Source: Alphaproteobacteria bacterium
Lineage (GTDB): Bacteria; Pseudomonadota; Alphaproteobacteria; Caulobacterales; Caulobacteraceae
Direction of reading: 5' to 3'
Length of the DNA stretch: 63,105 bases
Assembly: GCA_025359785.1 (NCBI GenBank)
Contig: JANYET010000054.1
Coordinates: 1-63,105 of the forward strand
The notes beneath the pieces are model-generated. The model was not told the origin of the DNA, searched no databases, and worked only from the letters and a program-made list of their open reading frames with translations. Position numbers and translations under genes: made by a program. Position 1 is the first letter of the stretch; each line of letters starts with the position of its first letter. Shown piece by piece: positions 16,816 through 25,398 of the stretch.

Positions 16816-16907
16816 GGACAGGCGTGGAGAAATCCACAACGGCGCGAAGGCCTTATCCCTTGACCGCGCGACGGCGCGCCGGTAGCAAGCCCGCCGCATG
16901 CAGGGCC

Positions 16908-16966
16908 GGAGCGGGCCAATGGGGTCCACCCATTGCGCTTCAGGTGCGATTCCTGAACCCCGCTCC
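16908..16966. other. Compact three-way-junction fold, tRNA-like 3' end
   Basis: GGAGCGGG (16908-16915) pairs with CCCGCTCC (16959-16966). Inside lie CAATGGG/CCCATTG (16917-16935, 5-nt loop) and TTCAGG/CCTGAA (16939-16957, 7-nt loop TGCGATT). Linkers are 1, 3 and 1 nt. On the plus strand the T-arm-like loop and a following CCA resemble a tRNA 3' half, but no D-arm or matching 5' half exists. It lies in the pgi-hisL spacer and could be a structured RNA, a tRNA relic or a palindromic repeat. Confidence 0.5.
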
Positions 16967-16997
16967 ATGCCGCCCGGACAATCCCGGCCGCCGCTCG

Positions 16998-17057
16998 TAC
17001 CTTGAGCTTGCAGATCAGGCCTTGAGCTTCCAGATCAGGCCTTGAGCTTGCCGATCA
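16998..17057. repeat. Three tandem copies of a 20-bp unit at the pgi stop codon
   Basis: CCTTGAGCTTGCAGATCAGG and two single-base variants (TTCC and TGCC in the middle) lie head to tail at about 16998-17057. The copy nearest pgi contains the pgi stop and its last codons; the other two extend downstream of the gene. Confidence 0.8.
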
Positions 17058-18651
17058 GGTGGGCCGTGGAGGGATCGTGAACGCCCGCCGGGCCGCCCCG
17101 CAGTTCGGCGAGAACGCGGCTGGCCAGGCTCTTGCCGAGTTCCACGCCCCACTGGTCGAAGCTGTTGATCCCCCAGAGCACACCCTCGACGAAGGTCTTG
17201 TGCTCATAGAGCGCCAGGAGCGCGCCCAGGCGCGGCGGGTCCAGGCGATCCAGCAGGATGAAGGCCGAGGGCCGGTCGCCCGGGAAGGTGCGCTGGGGCG
17301 CCAGGGTCTCGATCTCGACGGCCGGCGCACCCTGGGCGGTCAGCTCGGCGCGGACGTCAGCCTCCGCGCGGCCGATCATCAGAGCCTCGGCCTGGGCGAT
17401 GGCGTTGGCCAGCAGGATGGTCTGGGCGGCAGGGTCGCCCTCGGCGGCGCGGGCGACGGCGATGAAGTCCACCGGGATCACCTCGGTCCCCTGATGCAGC
17501 AGCTGGAAGAAGGCATGCTGCACATTGGTCCCGGCGTCACCGAACACCGCCGCCGCCGTGTCGCGGGCCACCGGCTGGCCATGCGCCGTCACCCGCTTGC
17601 CGTTCGACTCCATCTCCAGCTGCTGCAGGAAATTCGGCAGCAGGCGCAGACGCTGAGCGTATGGGACCACGGCGCGCACCGGGCGGCCCAGGCCGTTGCG
17701 GTTGAAGACATGGGCCAGCGCCAGCAGCACCGGCGCATTCTGCGCCAGCGGCGCGGCCAGGAAGTGAGCGTCCATGGCCGAAGCGCCGGCCAGCAGGTCT
17801 TCGAAGACCTCGGCGCCCAGGCCGATCGCGCAGGACAGGCCCACCGCCGACCAGACGGAGTAGCGGCCGCCGACCCAGTCCCGGAACCCGAACACCTGAT
17901 CGGCCGGGACGCCGAAGGCCTGGGCCACATCCGGTGCGGCGGAGACCGCCACCAGCTGGGCGTCGGCGGCCGGGCCCAAGGCGGCGCGCAGCCAGCCACG
18001 GGCGGCGGTGGCGTTGGTCATGGTCTCCTGGGTCGTGAAGGTCTTGGAGACCACCACCACCAGGGTCTCGGCGGGATCCAGGCCGTCCAGCGCCAGGGCC
18101 AGTTCCGCCGGATCGACGTTGGCGACGAACCGGAGTTCGACCTGCGGCGCGACCGGCCGGAGCGCTTCCCAGACCAGCCGGGGGCCGAAGTCCGAGCCGC
18201 CGATGCCGACATGGATCACCGCGCGGAACGGCTTGCCGGTCGCACCCTTCAGCGCGCCGGAGCGGATGGCCCGCGCGAAGGCCGCCATCCGCGCCCGCAT
18301 GGCGTCGATCTCGGCGGAAACGGGTTGGCCCTGCGCCTTGAAATCGGAGCCCTTCGGCGCGCGCAACGCCATGTGCAGGGCGGCGCGGTGCTCCGAGGCA
18401 TTCACCGCCTCGCCGGCGAACAGCGCCCCGCGGGCGGCCTCGATGTCGCAAGCCCGCGCCAGGTCGAGACAGGCCTCCAGGTCGGCCAGCGACCACGGCT
18501 GCTTGGACAGGTCGAGATCGAGGCCGGCGGCGCTGAGGCTCAGCCGCGCCAGCCGCTGAGGTTCGGCGTCGAACAGGCCGGCGATCCTGCGGTGCTTGGC
18601 CTGGGCGGCGGCGGCGGCAAGCCGGATCCAGGCCGCATCGGTCGTGGGCAA
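17035..18651 (-). CDS. pgi: Glucose-6-phosphate isomerase
   Basis: Pgi interconverts glucose-6-phosphate and fructose-6-phosphate in the cytosol. The 538-aa protein has VHVGIGGSDFGPRL, the phosphate-binding loop VVSKTFTTQETMTNA, DWVGGRYSVWSAVGL, ESNGKRV and GINSFDQWGVELGK, all expected active-site segments. It starts 20 nt after the redoxin stop on the same strand, so dsbD, the redoxin gene and pgi may share a transcript. Its last codons are the source of a 20-bp triplication. Confidence 0.97.
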   Translation of the reverse strand: MPTTDAAWIRLAAAAAQAKHRRIAGLFDAEPQRLARLSLSAAGLDLDLSKQPWSLADLEACLDLARACDIEAARGALFAGEAVNASEHRAALHMALRAPKGSDFKAQGQPVSAEIDAMRARMAAFARAIRSGALKGATGKPFRAVIHVGIGGSDFGPRLVWEALRPVAPQVELRFVANVDPAELALALDGLDPAETLVVVVSKTFTTQETMTNATAARGWLRAALGPAADAQLVAVSAAPDVAQAFGVPADQVFGFRDWVGGRYSVWSAVGLSCAIGLGAEVFEDLLAGASAMDAHFLAAPLAQNAPVLLALAHVFNRNGLGRPVRAVVPYAQRLRLLPNFLQQLEMESNGKRVTAHGQPVARDTAAAVFGDAGTNVQHAFFQLLHQGTEVIPVDFIAVARAAEGDPAAQTILLANAIAQAEALMIGRAEADVRAELTAQGAPAVEIETLAPQRTFPGDRPSAFILLDRLDPPRLGALLALYEHKTFVEGVLWGINSFDQWGVELGKSLASRVLAELRGGPAGVHDPSTAHLIGKLKA

Positions 18652-18671
18652 GCGCTGATTCCCTTCAGGCG

Positions 18672-19295
18672 TCAGGCCGCAGCATAGCGCACGGCGCAGC
18701 CATAGGGCGCGCTCACCGGATCGGCGACCGGGCGGCCGGCCTTCAGGTCGGCCAGCGCATTGGCCACATAGGGCTTGGCGCCCTTCAGGCTCTCCGGATC
18801 CTGGTAGGGCCGGTCGTCGATGCCGCCCATGTAGGCGACCCGCCCGGCGCGATCGACGATGAACATGTGCGGGGTCGTGCGCGCGCCATAGGCCCGACCG
18901 ACCACGCCGGCGCTGTCCAGGAGGATGGCGGTGGCGTGCGAGCCGACCTTGACGCGCCAGGCGCGGGCGGTCTTGGCGGTGAAATAGCCCTCGTTACGCG
19001 GCGCCGACGAGGAGACCGTCAGCCAGACGACACCGTCCTTCACAGCCTTGGCCTGCAGGGCCTGCATGGTTCCGGAGTCATAGTGCTTGTGGCTGTAGGG
19101 GCAGTCGCTGGAGGTCCATTCCAGCACCACGGTCTTACCGGTGAAGTCGGAGAGCGACCGGACGCGGCCGGCCTCGTCCAACGCCTTGAAGGCCGGCGCC
19201 GGCTTGCCGATGGCCGGCAGGGCCAAGGCCAGGCCAGGGGCCGCCAGCGCCAACCCGCCGACGATGAGGGCCAGCCTGCGAGAGATCGCGGTCAT
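18672..19295 (-). CDS. Exported redoxin (peroxiredoxin-like), partner of the adjacent DsbD-type reductase
   Basis: A 207-aa periplasmic thioredoxin-fold protein. It begins with a signal sequence ending near ALALP. The fold starts IGKPAPAFKALDEAG and SLSDFTGKTVVLEW. The single N-terminal Cys is in SSDCPYSHKHY, and a second Cys lies at the C-terminus in APYGCAVRY, a layout that fits a two-Cys peroxiredoxin with a distant resolving Cys. Its ATG overlaps the upstream dsbD stop by 4 nt (ATGA). As I recall, a Caulobacter ScsB-type transporter reduces a periplasmic peroxiredoxin, and this pair fits that scheme; the specific function here is inferred. Confidence 0.85.
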   Translation of the reverse strand: MTAISRRLALIVGGLALAAPGLALALPAIGKPAPAFKALDEAGRVRSLSDFTGKTVVLEWTSSDCPYSHKHYDSGTMQALQAKAVKDGVVWLTVSSSAPRNEGYFTAKTARAWRVKVGSHATAILLDSAGVVGRAYGARTTPHMFIVDRAGRVAYMGGIDDRPYQDPESLKGAKPYVANALADLKAGRPVADPVSAPYGCAVRYAAA

Positions 19296-21445
19296 GGCTT
19301 CGATGCGCCCTGGTCGGCGGCCTTCAGCGCCTTGAGAACGATGTCGGGCGTCAGGATCGACGGCAGGATGGCCGCCTCGCCGCCGCCCGTCCCATAGACC
19401 AGATAGAGCGGCACGCCGGCCCGGCCGTGGCTGGCCAGCTCCGCGGCGATGGTCGCGTCGCGCTTGGTCCAGTCGGCTTTCAGATAGACGACCTTGTGGC
19501 GTGCGAAGGCCTGGGCCACCGCCGGCGTCGAGAGCGCGACCTTGTCGTTGACCTGGCACGAGACGCACCAGGCCGCCGTGTAGTTGACGAACACCGGCCG
19601 GCCCTCGGCGCGCAGTTCGGCCAGGCGGGCCGGGCTGTAGGCCTCGGTGGGCAGCTCCGCGGCCTTGTTCTGCGGCCAGACCACGGCGGCCACCGCCACG
19701 GCGGCCAGGATCCCCGCCGCGCCGGTCAGCACGATGGGCTTGCCGCCCAGGGCGGCGCGCCGCTGGGCAAGGCCCGCGAGCCAGCCGGCCAAGGCCACCA
19801 CCACGGCGGCGGCGAACAGCTTGGCCAGGTCGTCGGCGCCGGCCTGCTGAGCCAGCACCCAGGCGAGCCAGGCGGCCGCGCCATACATCGGGAAGGCCAG
19901 CGCCTTGCGGAACAGCTCCATCCAGGCGCCGGGCTTCGGCAGGCGCGACAGCAGGGCTGGCGCGAAGGCCACCAGCACGAACGGCGCGGCGAAACCCAGG
20001 CCCAGGAACAGGAAGACGGTGAGCGCGGCGGCGGTGGTCTGGGTGAGCGCCCAGCCGAGCGCCGGACCCATGAACGGCGCCGTGCAGGGGGCCGCCACCA
20101 CCACGGCCAGCGCCCCGGTGAAGAAGGCGCCCGCGGAACCGCCGCGGCTGGCGAGGCCGGAGCCCGCGCCCTGCAGCGAGGTTCCCACCTCGAACAGGCC
20201 TGAGAGGTTTAGCGCCACGGCCAGCATCAGCAGCGCCAGGATCGCCACCACCGGCGGCGACTGCAGCTGGAAGCCCCAGCCGATGGCCGACCCGGCGGCC
20301 TTGAGCGCGATCAGCCCGCCGGCCAGGGCCAGGAAGGTCAGCACCGAGCCCACGCCAAACGCCACGCCCTGCCTGCGGGCCTCGCCATGGTCTTCGCCGT
20401 GACCGACCAGCGAGGCCGCCTTCATCGCCAGGATCGGGAAGACGCAGGGCATCAGGTTGAGGATCAACCCGCCCAGGAAGGCGAACAGCGCCGCCGCGGC
20501 CAGGCCCAGGTCAGCAGCCCCCGCGCCCTTTCCGCCCGACGCGCCCTCTCCGCCCGACGCGCCCTGGGCCGCCGGCGGCGGCCCGAGGCCCGAGGCCCCC
20601 GCTGGCGGCGCGCCCGGCGTGGCCGCGATCTCATAGGCCTTGCCACCGAGGCTCAGGACGCCGGCGAGGCCGCCCGGCGCCTTGCCGCCCTGGAAGGCGT
20701 AGCCGGCGGCCAGCGTCAGGGTCAGGCCGTCAGGACCACGCTCGATGGCCTGCGGCTTGGCGTGGTCGATGACCGTGGAATCGAATGGGAAGAAATAGGC
20801 GCCCGCCAGGTCCGCGCCCTTCAGCGCCGCCCCGGTGACCGCCAGCGCCACGCCGGCCGGGCGGGGCTGGAACACCGCCACGAGGCCCACGGGCTTGGGC
20901 GCGGCGGCCAGCGCCGTCTGGATCGCTGGCCCCCACTTGGGATCGACGGGCGCCGATGTCGCCGTCACCGGCAGGGTGAGGGCGAGATCGCTGTCCTCCG
21001 GCACGCAGACGTCGGCGCAGACCAGCAGCTGCACCTTGGCCGCCAGGGTGACCTTGTCGCCGACCTTGGCGCTGGCCGGCGCCGTCAGCGTCATCGGCAG
21101 CAGCACATCGCCCTCGTAGCCGTAGTTCATCAGCGGCCCGACCGGGATCTTCCGGGGCGGGGCCCAGGTGAACGGACCGGCCTGCCAGCCTGCGGGCAGG
21201 GTCCACTTGATCTCGGTCGGCTGGCCTGAGTCTCCGGAGTTGCGCCAGTAGGTATGCCAGTGCGGCTGAATCCGCTGGCGAAGGGCGACCTGGATCGTCT
21301 CGCCCGGCGCGATGGCCTGGCGCTCGGCGACCAGCTCGGTTGTCACGTGCCGCGCCGGCGCGCCAGACACTTGGGAGGGCGAAGGCTGCGCCGCCGCCGG
21401 AAGCGCCATCATGAGCGCCAGGACCAAGCCTGTCAGGAACCGCAT
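19292..21445 (-). CDS. dsbD: DsbD/ScsB-type protein-disulfide reductase
   Basis: This protein carries electrons from cytoplasmic thioredoxin across the inner membrane to periplasmic thiol proteins. The 717-aa product has a signal peptide, then a periplasmic domain (about 25-270) with Cys pair VCADVCVPEDSD. A Gly/Ser-rich linker with repeated GASGGEGASGG follows, then eight membrane segments (GLILNLMPCVFPIL and APCTAPFMG hold the redox cysteines). The C-terminal thioredoxin domain has AAWCVSC. ATG 21445 starts the signal peptide; the longer upstream frame is not coding-like. The downstream redoxin is translationally coupled. Confidence 0.92.
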   Translation of the reverse strand: MRFLTGLVLALMMALPAAAQPSPSQVSGAPARHVTTELVAERQAIAPGETIQVALRQRIQPHWHTYWRNSGDSGQPTEIKWTLPAGWQAGPFTWAPPRKIPVGPLMNYGYEGDVLLPMTLTAPASAKVGDKVTLAAKVQLLVCADVCVPEDSDLALTLPVTATSAPVDPKWGPAIQTALAAAPKPVGLVAVFQPRPAGVALAVTGAALKGADLAGAYFFPFDSTVIDHAKPQAIERGPDGLTLTLAAGYAFQGGKAPGGLAGVLSLGGKAYEIAATPGAPPAGASGLGPPPAAQGASGGEGASGGKGAGAADLGLAAAALFAFLGGLILNLMPCVFPILAMKAASLVGHGEDHGEARRQGVAFGVGSVLTFLALAGGLIALKAAGSAIGWGFQLQSPPVVAILALLMLAVALNLSGLFEVGTSLQGAGSGLASRGGSAGAFFTGALAVVVAAPCTAPFMGPALGWALTQTTAAALTVFLFLGLGFAAPFVLVAFAPALLSRLPKPGAWMELFRKALAFPMYGAAAWLAWVLAQQAGADDLAKLFAAAVVVALAGWLAGLAQRRAALGGKPIVLTGAAGILAAVAVAAVVWPQNKAAELPTEAYSPARLAELRAEGRPVFVNYTAAWCVSCQVNDKVALSTPAVAQAFARHKVVYLKADWTKRDATIAAELASHGRAGVPLYLVYGTGGGEAAILPSILTPDIVLKALKAADQGASKP

Positions 21446-21595
21446 CGTCGCCTCATGCCCCACCGAACGGCCGCTATATGGCCCGCCTTGGCCGTTGGCG
21501 CAAAGAAAGGTGGTGCGCAAAGCGGGGCTCGACTTGGCCGCCGGAGCACGGCCATCATCCCTCAGTTCGGTTCCTGAAGCCTTGAGGTTACGCCC

Positions 21596-21988
21596 TTGCC
21601 AGCCGCTTTCGACGATATCCAGATCGGACAGGTGGTGTCCCTGGGCGCCGCCGCCGTGGACCCCGCGGCGCTGCAAGCCTTCATCGCGGCCTTCGCCCCC
21701 GGCTGGACGGCCGACCGGGGCGCGCCGGACGCCATGGTCTATGCGATCTGGGCCAGGCTCGACGCCATCGCCCACACCGACTGGCCGCAGACCAAGCGCC
21801 TGGGCCTGGATGCCCTACGGTGGATGCGCAACCCGCCGGTGGGCGAACTGCTGCGCGGCCGCATGACCATCATGGCCAAGGACCCGGTGGGCGAGGGCAA
21901 GGGCATCATCATCGCCCAGCACGACCTGCTCGACGAAGCCGGCCGGCTGGTCTTCTCGTGCCTGACGCGGAGCGTCTTCGCCCGCTGA
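21596..21988 (+). CDS. MaoC-like hot-dog fold protein
   Basis: A 130-aa protein with the MaoC/acyl dehydratase N-terminal pattern FDDIQIGQVVSLGAAAVDPAALQAFIAAFAP. The hydratase motif with catalytic Asp/His is not evident (DRGAPDAMVYAIWAR stands in its place), so it may be a non-catalytic or altered-substrate member. The start is TTG 21596 with a good TTGAGG ribosome-binding site 8 nt upstream; no ATG is better placed. It is convergent with sapC, leaving only 6 bp between stop codons. Confidence 0.7.
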   Translation: MPAAFDDIQIGQVVSLGAAAVDPAALQAFIAAFAPGWTADRGAPDAMVYAIWARLDAIAHTDWPQTKRLGLDALRWMRNPPVGELLRGRMTIMAKDPVGEGKGIIIAQHDLLDEAGRLVFSCLTRSVFAR

Positions 21989-21994
21989 GCCGGC

Positions 21995-22777
21995 TTAGGG
22001 GGTATTCGCCGCGGCGTTCTGGCGAACCAGCGTCAGCGCCACCAGCCGGTCCCAGCCCAGCAGCGACAGCAGGTGAGCCTGGATCTGGGCGAGCGCGCCG
22101 TTGGTGCGCAGTTCGATGTACTTCTCGGTCGGCAGGGCGTTCAGCTTCTCCTCCGAGACGCCGAAATATTCCGCGATGGTCTGCACCTCGCCGGTCGTGC
22201 CATCAGCGTTCTGCGGGGTGAAGGTGGCGGTCTTGGTTTCGAACAGATCGAGCTCCTTGAGGAGCTGGATGAAGTTCGCGGTCCGCTGGCGCTCCATCTC
22301 GAAGTTGTTGCAGAACTCGATGCAGTTCTTGGTGTACTGGCTCGGCTGGCCGTCAGCCTCGAAGAACGGCAGGTCGGGGTTGGTCTTGACCACGAACTCG
22401 GCGGCGACATCGACGCACAGGACCATTTGCTGGGCCTTGTCGTCATTGGCGAAGATGAACGGATAGCGGCGGATATAGGCCGGCACATAGACGCCCGCCT
22501 CGAACAGGCCGTCTTCGCGCAGGAACATGTTCTCGTTGGCCTGCAGGCCCATGACCGCGATCGGCATCTTCTCGTCGCCGACGAAGATGATGGGACCCGT
22601 CAGCGCCGCCGGCGGGAACTCGCCCACGGTCAGCGGCACGGCATGGCCCACCTTCGCGAAGCCGAACGGGCCATCCATGCTCTTGACCCCCATCTTGCCG
22701 TGCTGCTCCGGCGAAAGCGGCTCGGGCTGCGAGTAGAACAGGACACTGCCGGTGATGGCGGGGGCGTTGGTCGTCAT
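21995..22777 (-). CDS. SapC family protein
   Basis: A 260-aa soluble protein of the SapC family, named from S-layer-associated secretion genes. Recognisable segments are VLFYSQPEPLSPEQHGKMGV, PFGFAKVGHAVPLTVGEFP, ANENMFLREDGLFEAGVYVP and YIRRYPFIFA. No signal peptide or transmembrane helix is seen. The biochemical role of the family is not established. Monocistronic. Confidence 0.88.
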   Translation of the reverse strand: MTTNAPAITGSVLFYSQPEPLSPEQHGKMGVKSMDGPFGFAKVGHAVPLTVGEFPPAALTGPIIFVGDEKMPIAVMGLQANENMFLREDGLFEAGVYVPAYIRRYPFIFANDDKAQQMVLCVDVAAEFVVKTNPDLPFFEADGQPSQYTKNCIEFCNNFEMERQRTANFIQLLKELDLFETKTATFTPQNADGTTGEVQTIAEYFGVSEEKLNALPTEKYIELRTNGALAQIQAHLLSLLGWDRLVALTLVRQNAAANTP

Positions 22778-22983
22778 GAAGCGCCTTCGAAATCGAGGAG
22801 AACCGGGAGGGCGAAAAACGCCTTGCCCAGGAGGTCGCCGCTTCTAACCGATCAGGCCCTTACCCGCAAATGCGGCCCCAGTCTTGCCGGTGGATTTGGC
22901 GGCTTGCACCGCGAAGACCGAGGGGCTTTGATCGGGCCATAGTCAGACAGCCATTAGAGCTCGCCCTATTCGGAGGACCATTC

Positions 22984-23874
22984 GTGCCCATCTTTTACCC
23001 CGACATCCTCGACCAGAAGACCGCGCCGCGCACCTTCACCTACGGCGACAAGGACGTGATGCTCTATGCGCTGGGCGTCGGCATGGGCCGCGATCCGATG
23101 AATGAGACCGAGCTGGCCTTCACCTATGAGAAGAACCTGAAGGTCATTCCGACGGCGGCGACGGTGCTCGCCGCGACCGGCGGACGGCCCGCGCGCGGCG
23201 CGGACCCGGTCGAGCAGAAGCCGGGACATCGGCCCAGCGTGATCAATTTCCTGATGGTCGTGCACGGCGAACAGAAGGTGGAGCTGCACAAGCCCCTGCC
23301 CACGTCGGGGACCTTCACCGCCCAGGGCCGCACGATCGGCGCCTATGACAAGGGCAAGGGCAAGGGCGCCGTGATCATCAACGAGACCGTCTGGACCGAC
23401 GAGGCCGGCGAGAAGGTCGCGACCCTGACCGGCTCGACCTTCGCGCGCGGAGATGGCGGTTTCGGTGGCCCCTCGGAGGGCCAACCGGAGGCGCATGCGA
23501 TCCCGTCCCGGCCGTGCGACCTGTCGGTGGACATCGAAACCCGCGAGGACCAGGCCCTGCTCTACCGCCTGAACGGCGACCGCAATCCGCTGCACTCCGA
23601 TCCGGAGAGCGCCCGGCGCTCGGGCTTCCCGCGGCCGATCCTGCATGGCCTCTGCACCTACGGCATCACCTGCCGCGCCGTGCTGCAGGCGATCACCGGC
23701 TTCGATCCCGACCAGATTCTGAGCCACGAGGCGCGGTTCTCCGCGCCGGTGTTCCCGGGCGACACCATCACCGTCGACCTGTGGAAGGACGGGCCAGTCA
23801 TCTCCTTCGAGGCGCGGGTGGCGGCGCGCGGCGCCACGGTCATCAAGAACGGCAAGACTGTCCTTCGGTCCTGA
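22984..23874 (+). CDS. MaoC-family enoyl-CoA hydratase 2
   Basis: A 296-aa double hot-dog protein like the hydratase part of peroxisomal multifunctional enzyme 2. It hydrates trans-2-enoyl-CoA to (3R)-hydroxyacyl-CoA. The hydratase-2 motif YRLNGDRNPLHSDP (catalytic Asp and His) is intact in the C-terminal half, followed by PILHGLCTYG. The N-terminal half has the substrate-binding hot dog (YALGVGMGRDPMNETELAF). The start is GTG 22984 with an ideal GGAGG 7 nt upstream; the longer frame begins with non-homologous sequence. An acid phosphatase gene follows at 36 nt. Confidence 0.9.
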   Translation: MPIFYPDILDQKTAPRTFTYGDKDVMLYALGVGMGRDPMNETELAFTYEKNLKVIPTAATVLAATGGRPARGADPVEQKPGHRPSVINFLMVVHGEQKVELHKPLPTSGTFTAQGRTIGAYDKGKGKGAVIINETVWTDEAGEKVATLTGSTFARGDGGFGGPSEGQPEAHAIPSRPCDLSVDIETREDQALLYRLNGDRNPLHSDPESARRSGFPRPILHGLCTYGITCRAVLQAITGFDPDQILSHEARFSAPVFPGDTITVDLWKDGPVISFEARVAARGATVIKNGKTVLRS

Positions 23875-23909
23875 CCGTGTCCCCTAACGGCCAGATTGGC
23901 GGAGGTCCC

Positions 23910-24719
23910 TTGATCCGATCCCTGTTGCTTACCGGCGCCGCCGTCCTGATGCTGGGCGCGGCGCCGGCCCCCGCCTCGGCACCTGGCCTTGCCCCTGGCC
24001 CTGGCCAGCGGGCCGATCCGTCGCTGACGGGGCCGACCGTCACCAAGCTGGCGGGCTACCTCTCGCGTGGCGACATCGACGGGCAGACCGTGATCGGGCC
24101 GCCGCCGGCCATGGACTCGCCGCGCGGCAAGGCTGACCGGACGATCTACCTCGACACCCGCGCCCTGGCCGGCTCGCCGCGTTGGGTCCAGGCGACCAGG
24201 GACAACGATCTGTGGAACGGCGGGGCGCTGGAACGCTACGCCTGCGCGCTGGGCCGCCCGCTCTCAGCGCAGGCTCTGCCCAAGACCTACCACCTGCTGC
24301 AGCGCGTGGAGCTGGATGCGCGCACGGTGGGCACGCCGCCCAAGGACCACTTCAACCGCACGCGCCCGCTGATCGGCGACGACCGGCCTGTCTGCATCAA
24401 GCGGGAGGACTGGATGAAGACCAACGCCTCCTACCCATCGGGCCATTCCATGGTCGGCATGGCCTGGGGGCTGATCCTGGGCGAACTGGCGCCGGCGCGC
24501 GCCTCCGGCCTGGCGGAAGCCGGCCGGGAGATCGGCGACAGCCGGGTGATCTGCGGCGTGCACTACCAGTCCGACGTGGAGGCGGGACGCCTGCTGGGCG
24601 CGGTGATGGTGGCCCGCGAACACGCTGACCAAAGCTTCCGCGCCGACTTCGCCGCCGCCAAGGCGGAGCTGGCGAAGGCGCAACAGACGGCAGCGGCGAT
24701 GAGTTGCCCCGCCGGGTGA
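23910..24719 (+). CDS. Class A non-specific acid phosphatase (PAP2 superfamily), exported
   Basis: A 269-aa periplasmic phosphatase. The three parts of the PAP2 signature are present: KDHFNRTRP, YPSGHS and GDSRVICGVHYQSDV. These supply the phosphate-binding Lys/Arg and the catalytic His pair. A signal peptide (SLLLTGAAVLMLGAAPAPASA) leads the protein, followed by a Pro/Gly-rich spacer. TTG 23910 after GGAGG is the best start, although the spacing is only 4 nt. It is downstream of and co-oriented with the hydratase gene but functionally unrelated. Confidence 0.88.
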   Translation: MIRSLLLTGAAVLMLGAAPAPASAPGLAPGPGQRADPSLTGPTVTKLAGYLSRGDIDGQTVIGPPPAMDSPRGKADRTIYLDTRALAGSPRWVQATRDNDLWNGGALERYACALGRPLSAQALPKTYHLLQRVELDARTVGTPPKDHFNRTRPLIGDDRPVCIKREDWMKTNASYPSGHSMVGMAWGLILGELAPARASGLAEAGREIGDSRVICGVHYQSDVEAGRLLGAVMVAREHADQSFRADFAAAKAELAKAQQTAAAMSCPAG

Positions 24720-24734
24720 CCGCCACCCCTCCGG

Positions 24735-24858
24735 TGTCATCCCGGTTTCCGCGCAGCGGAAGACCGGGACCGATACGCGCCAACGGCCCGCGACGATCTG
24801 CAGAGCTTCGCGTCTCTAGGTCCCGGACAAGCCGCCGAGACGGCTTTTCGGGATGACA
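24735..24858. repeat. Dispersed palindromic repeat with TGTCATCCCGG ends
   Basis: A 124-bp element with inverted ends TGTCATCCCGG (24735-24745) and CGGGATGACA (24849-24858). Internal hairpins include TTCCGC/GCGGAA near the left end and GCCG/CGGC near the right end. This is the layout of a multicopy alphaproteobacterial intergenic repeat. It fills the space between the phosphatase and GNAT stops and may serve as a bidirectional terminator. Confidence 0.7.
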
Positions 24859-24859
24859 G

Positions 24860-25396
24860 CTATTTGAGTCGCGTCGCGACGTAGACGATGTGCCGGCGGA
24901 GGGGTTGGTCTGGCGAGAGCCCGGGGCGGTCGAAATCGCGATCGGCGGCGCGGGTCATGCCCAACCGCTGCATGACCGCTTGCGAGCGCAGGTTGGACGC
25001 CCCCGTGAACGCGAGAATCTCGGAGATGTCGGAGTTGGCGAACCCGTCGGCGATCACCGCCCGGGCGGCCTCAACGGCGTAGCCCGCGCCCCAGGCGTCC
25101 GGCGCCAGCGCCCAGCCGATCTCGATGCCCGGGGCCAATGGCAGGGTTTCCGGCAGATACGCCAGGCCACAGTGGCCGATCAGCCGGCCATCGCTTGTTC
25201 GCTCAATGGCCAGCCGACCCAGGCCGGTCTCGGCCAGACCCGCTTGAAAGCGCGTCACCCGTTCATGGGCCTGCTCGCGGGTGAACGGTCCGCCCAGCCA
25301 CGCGCCGACCTCGGGATGGATCATGATGTCCGCATAGGCCTCGCGGTCCTCGTCGCGCCAAGCCCGCAGGATCAGGCGGTCGGTTTCGATCATCAC
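24860..25396 (-). CDS. GNAT family N-acetyltransferase (RimJ/RimL-like)
   Basis: A 178-aa acetyltransferase. It opens with IETDRLILRAWRDEDREAYADI, typical of the RimJ/RimL subgroup. It has the acetyl-CoA-binding strand/loop (IGWALAPDAWGAGYAVEAARAVI) and the C-terminal SQAVMQRLGM helix. The substrate cannot be told. Start is GTG 25396 or ATG 25393. It begins 2 nt after the aguB stop, so it probably belongs to the aguA-aguB transcript. A polyamine substrate would fit that context but is speculation. Confidence 0.85.
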   Translation of the reverse strand: MMIETDRLILRAWRDEDREAYADIMIHPEVGAWLGGPFTREQAHERVTRFQAGLAETGLGRLAIERTSDGRLIGHCGLAYLPETLPLAPGIEIGWALAPDAWGAGYAVEAARAVIADGFANSDISEILAFTGASNLRSQAVMQRLGMTRAADRDFDRPGLSPDQPLRRHIVYVATRLK

Positions 25397-25398
25397 GG

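Noticed and set aside
16893..16967. Possible tRNA gene ending CCCCGCTCCA
   Set aside because: The 3' half resembles a T-arm and acceptor, but the T-loop is off-consensus and no matching 5' acceptor, D-arm or anticodon arm at tRNA spacing exists.
20522..20578. Tandem CCGCCCGACGCGCCC repeats inside dsbD
   Set aside because: Real but ordinary: it encodes the flexible GASGGEGASGG linker before the membrane domain.
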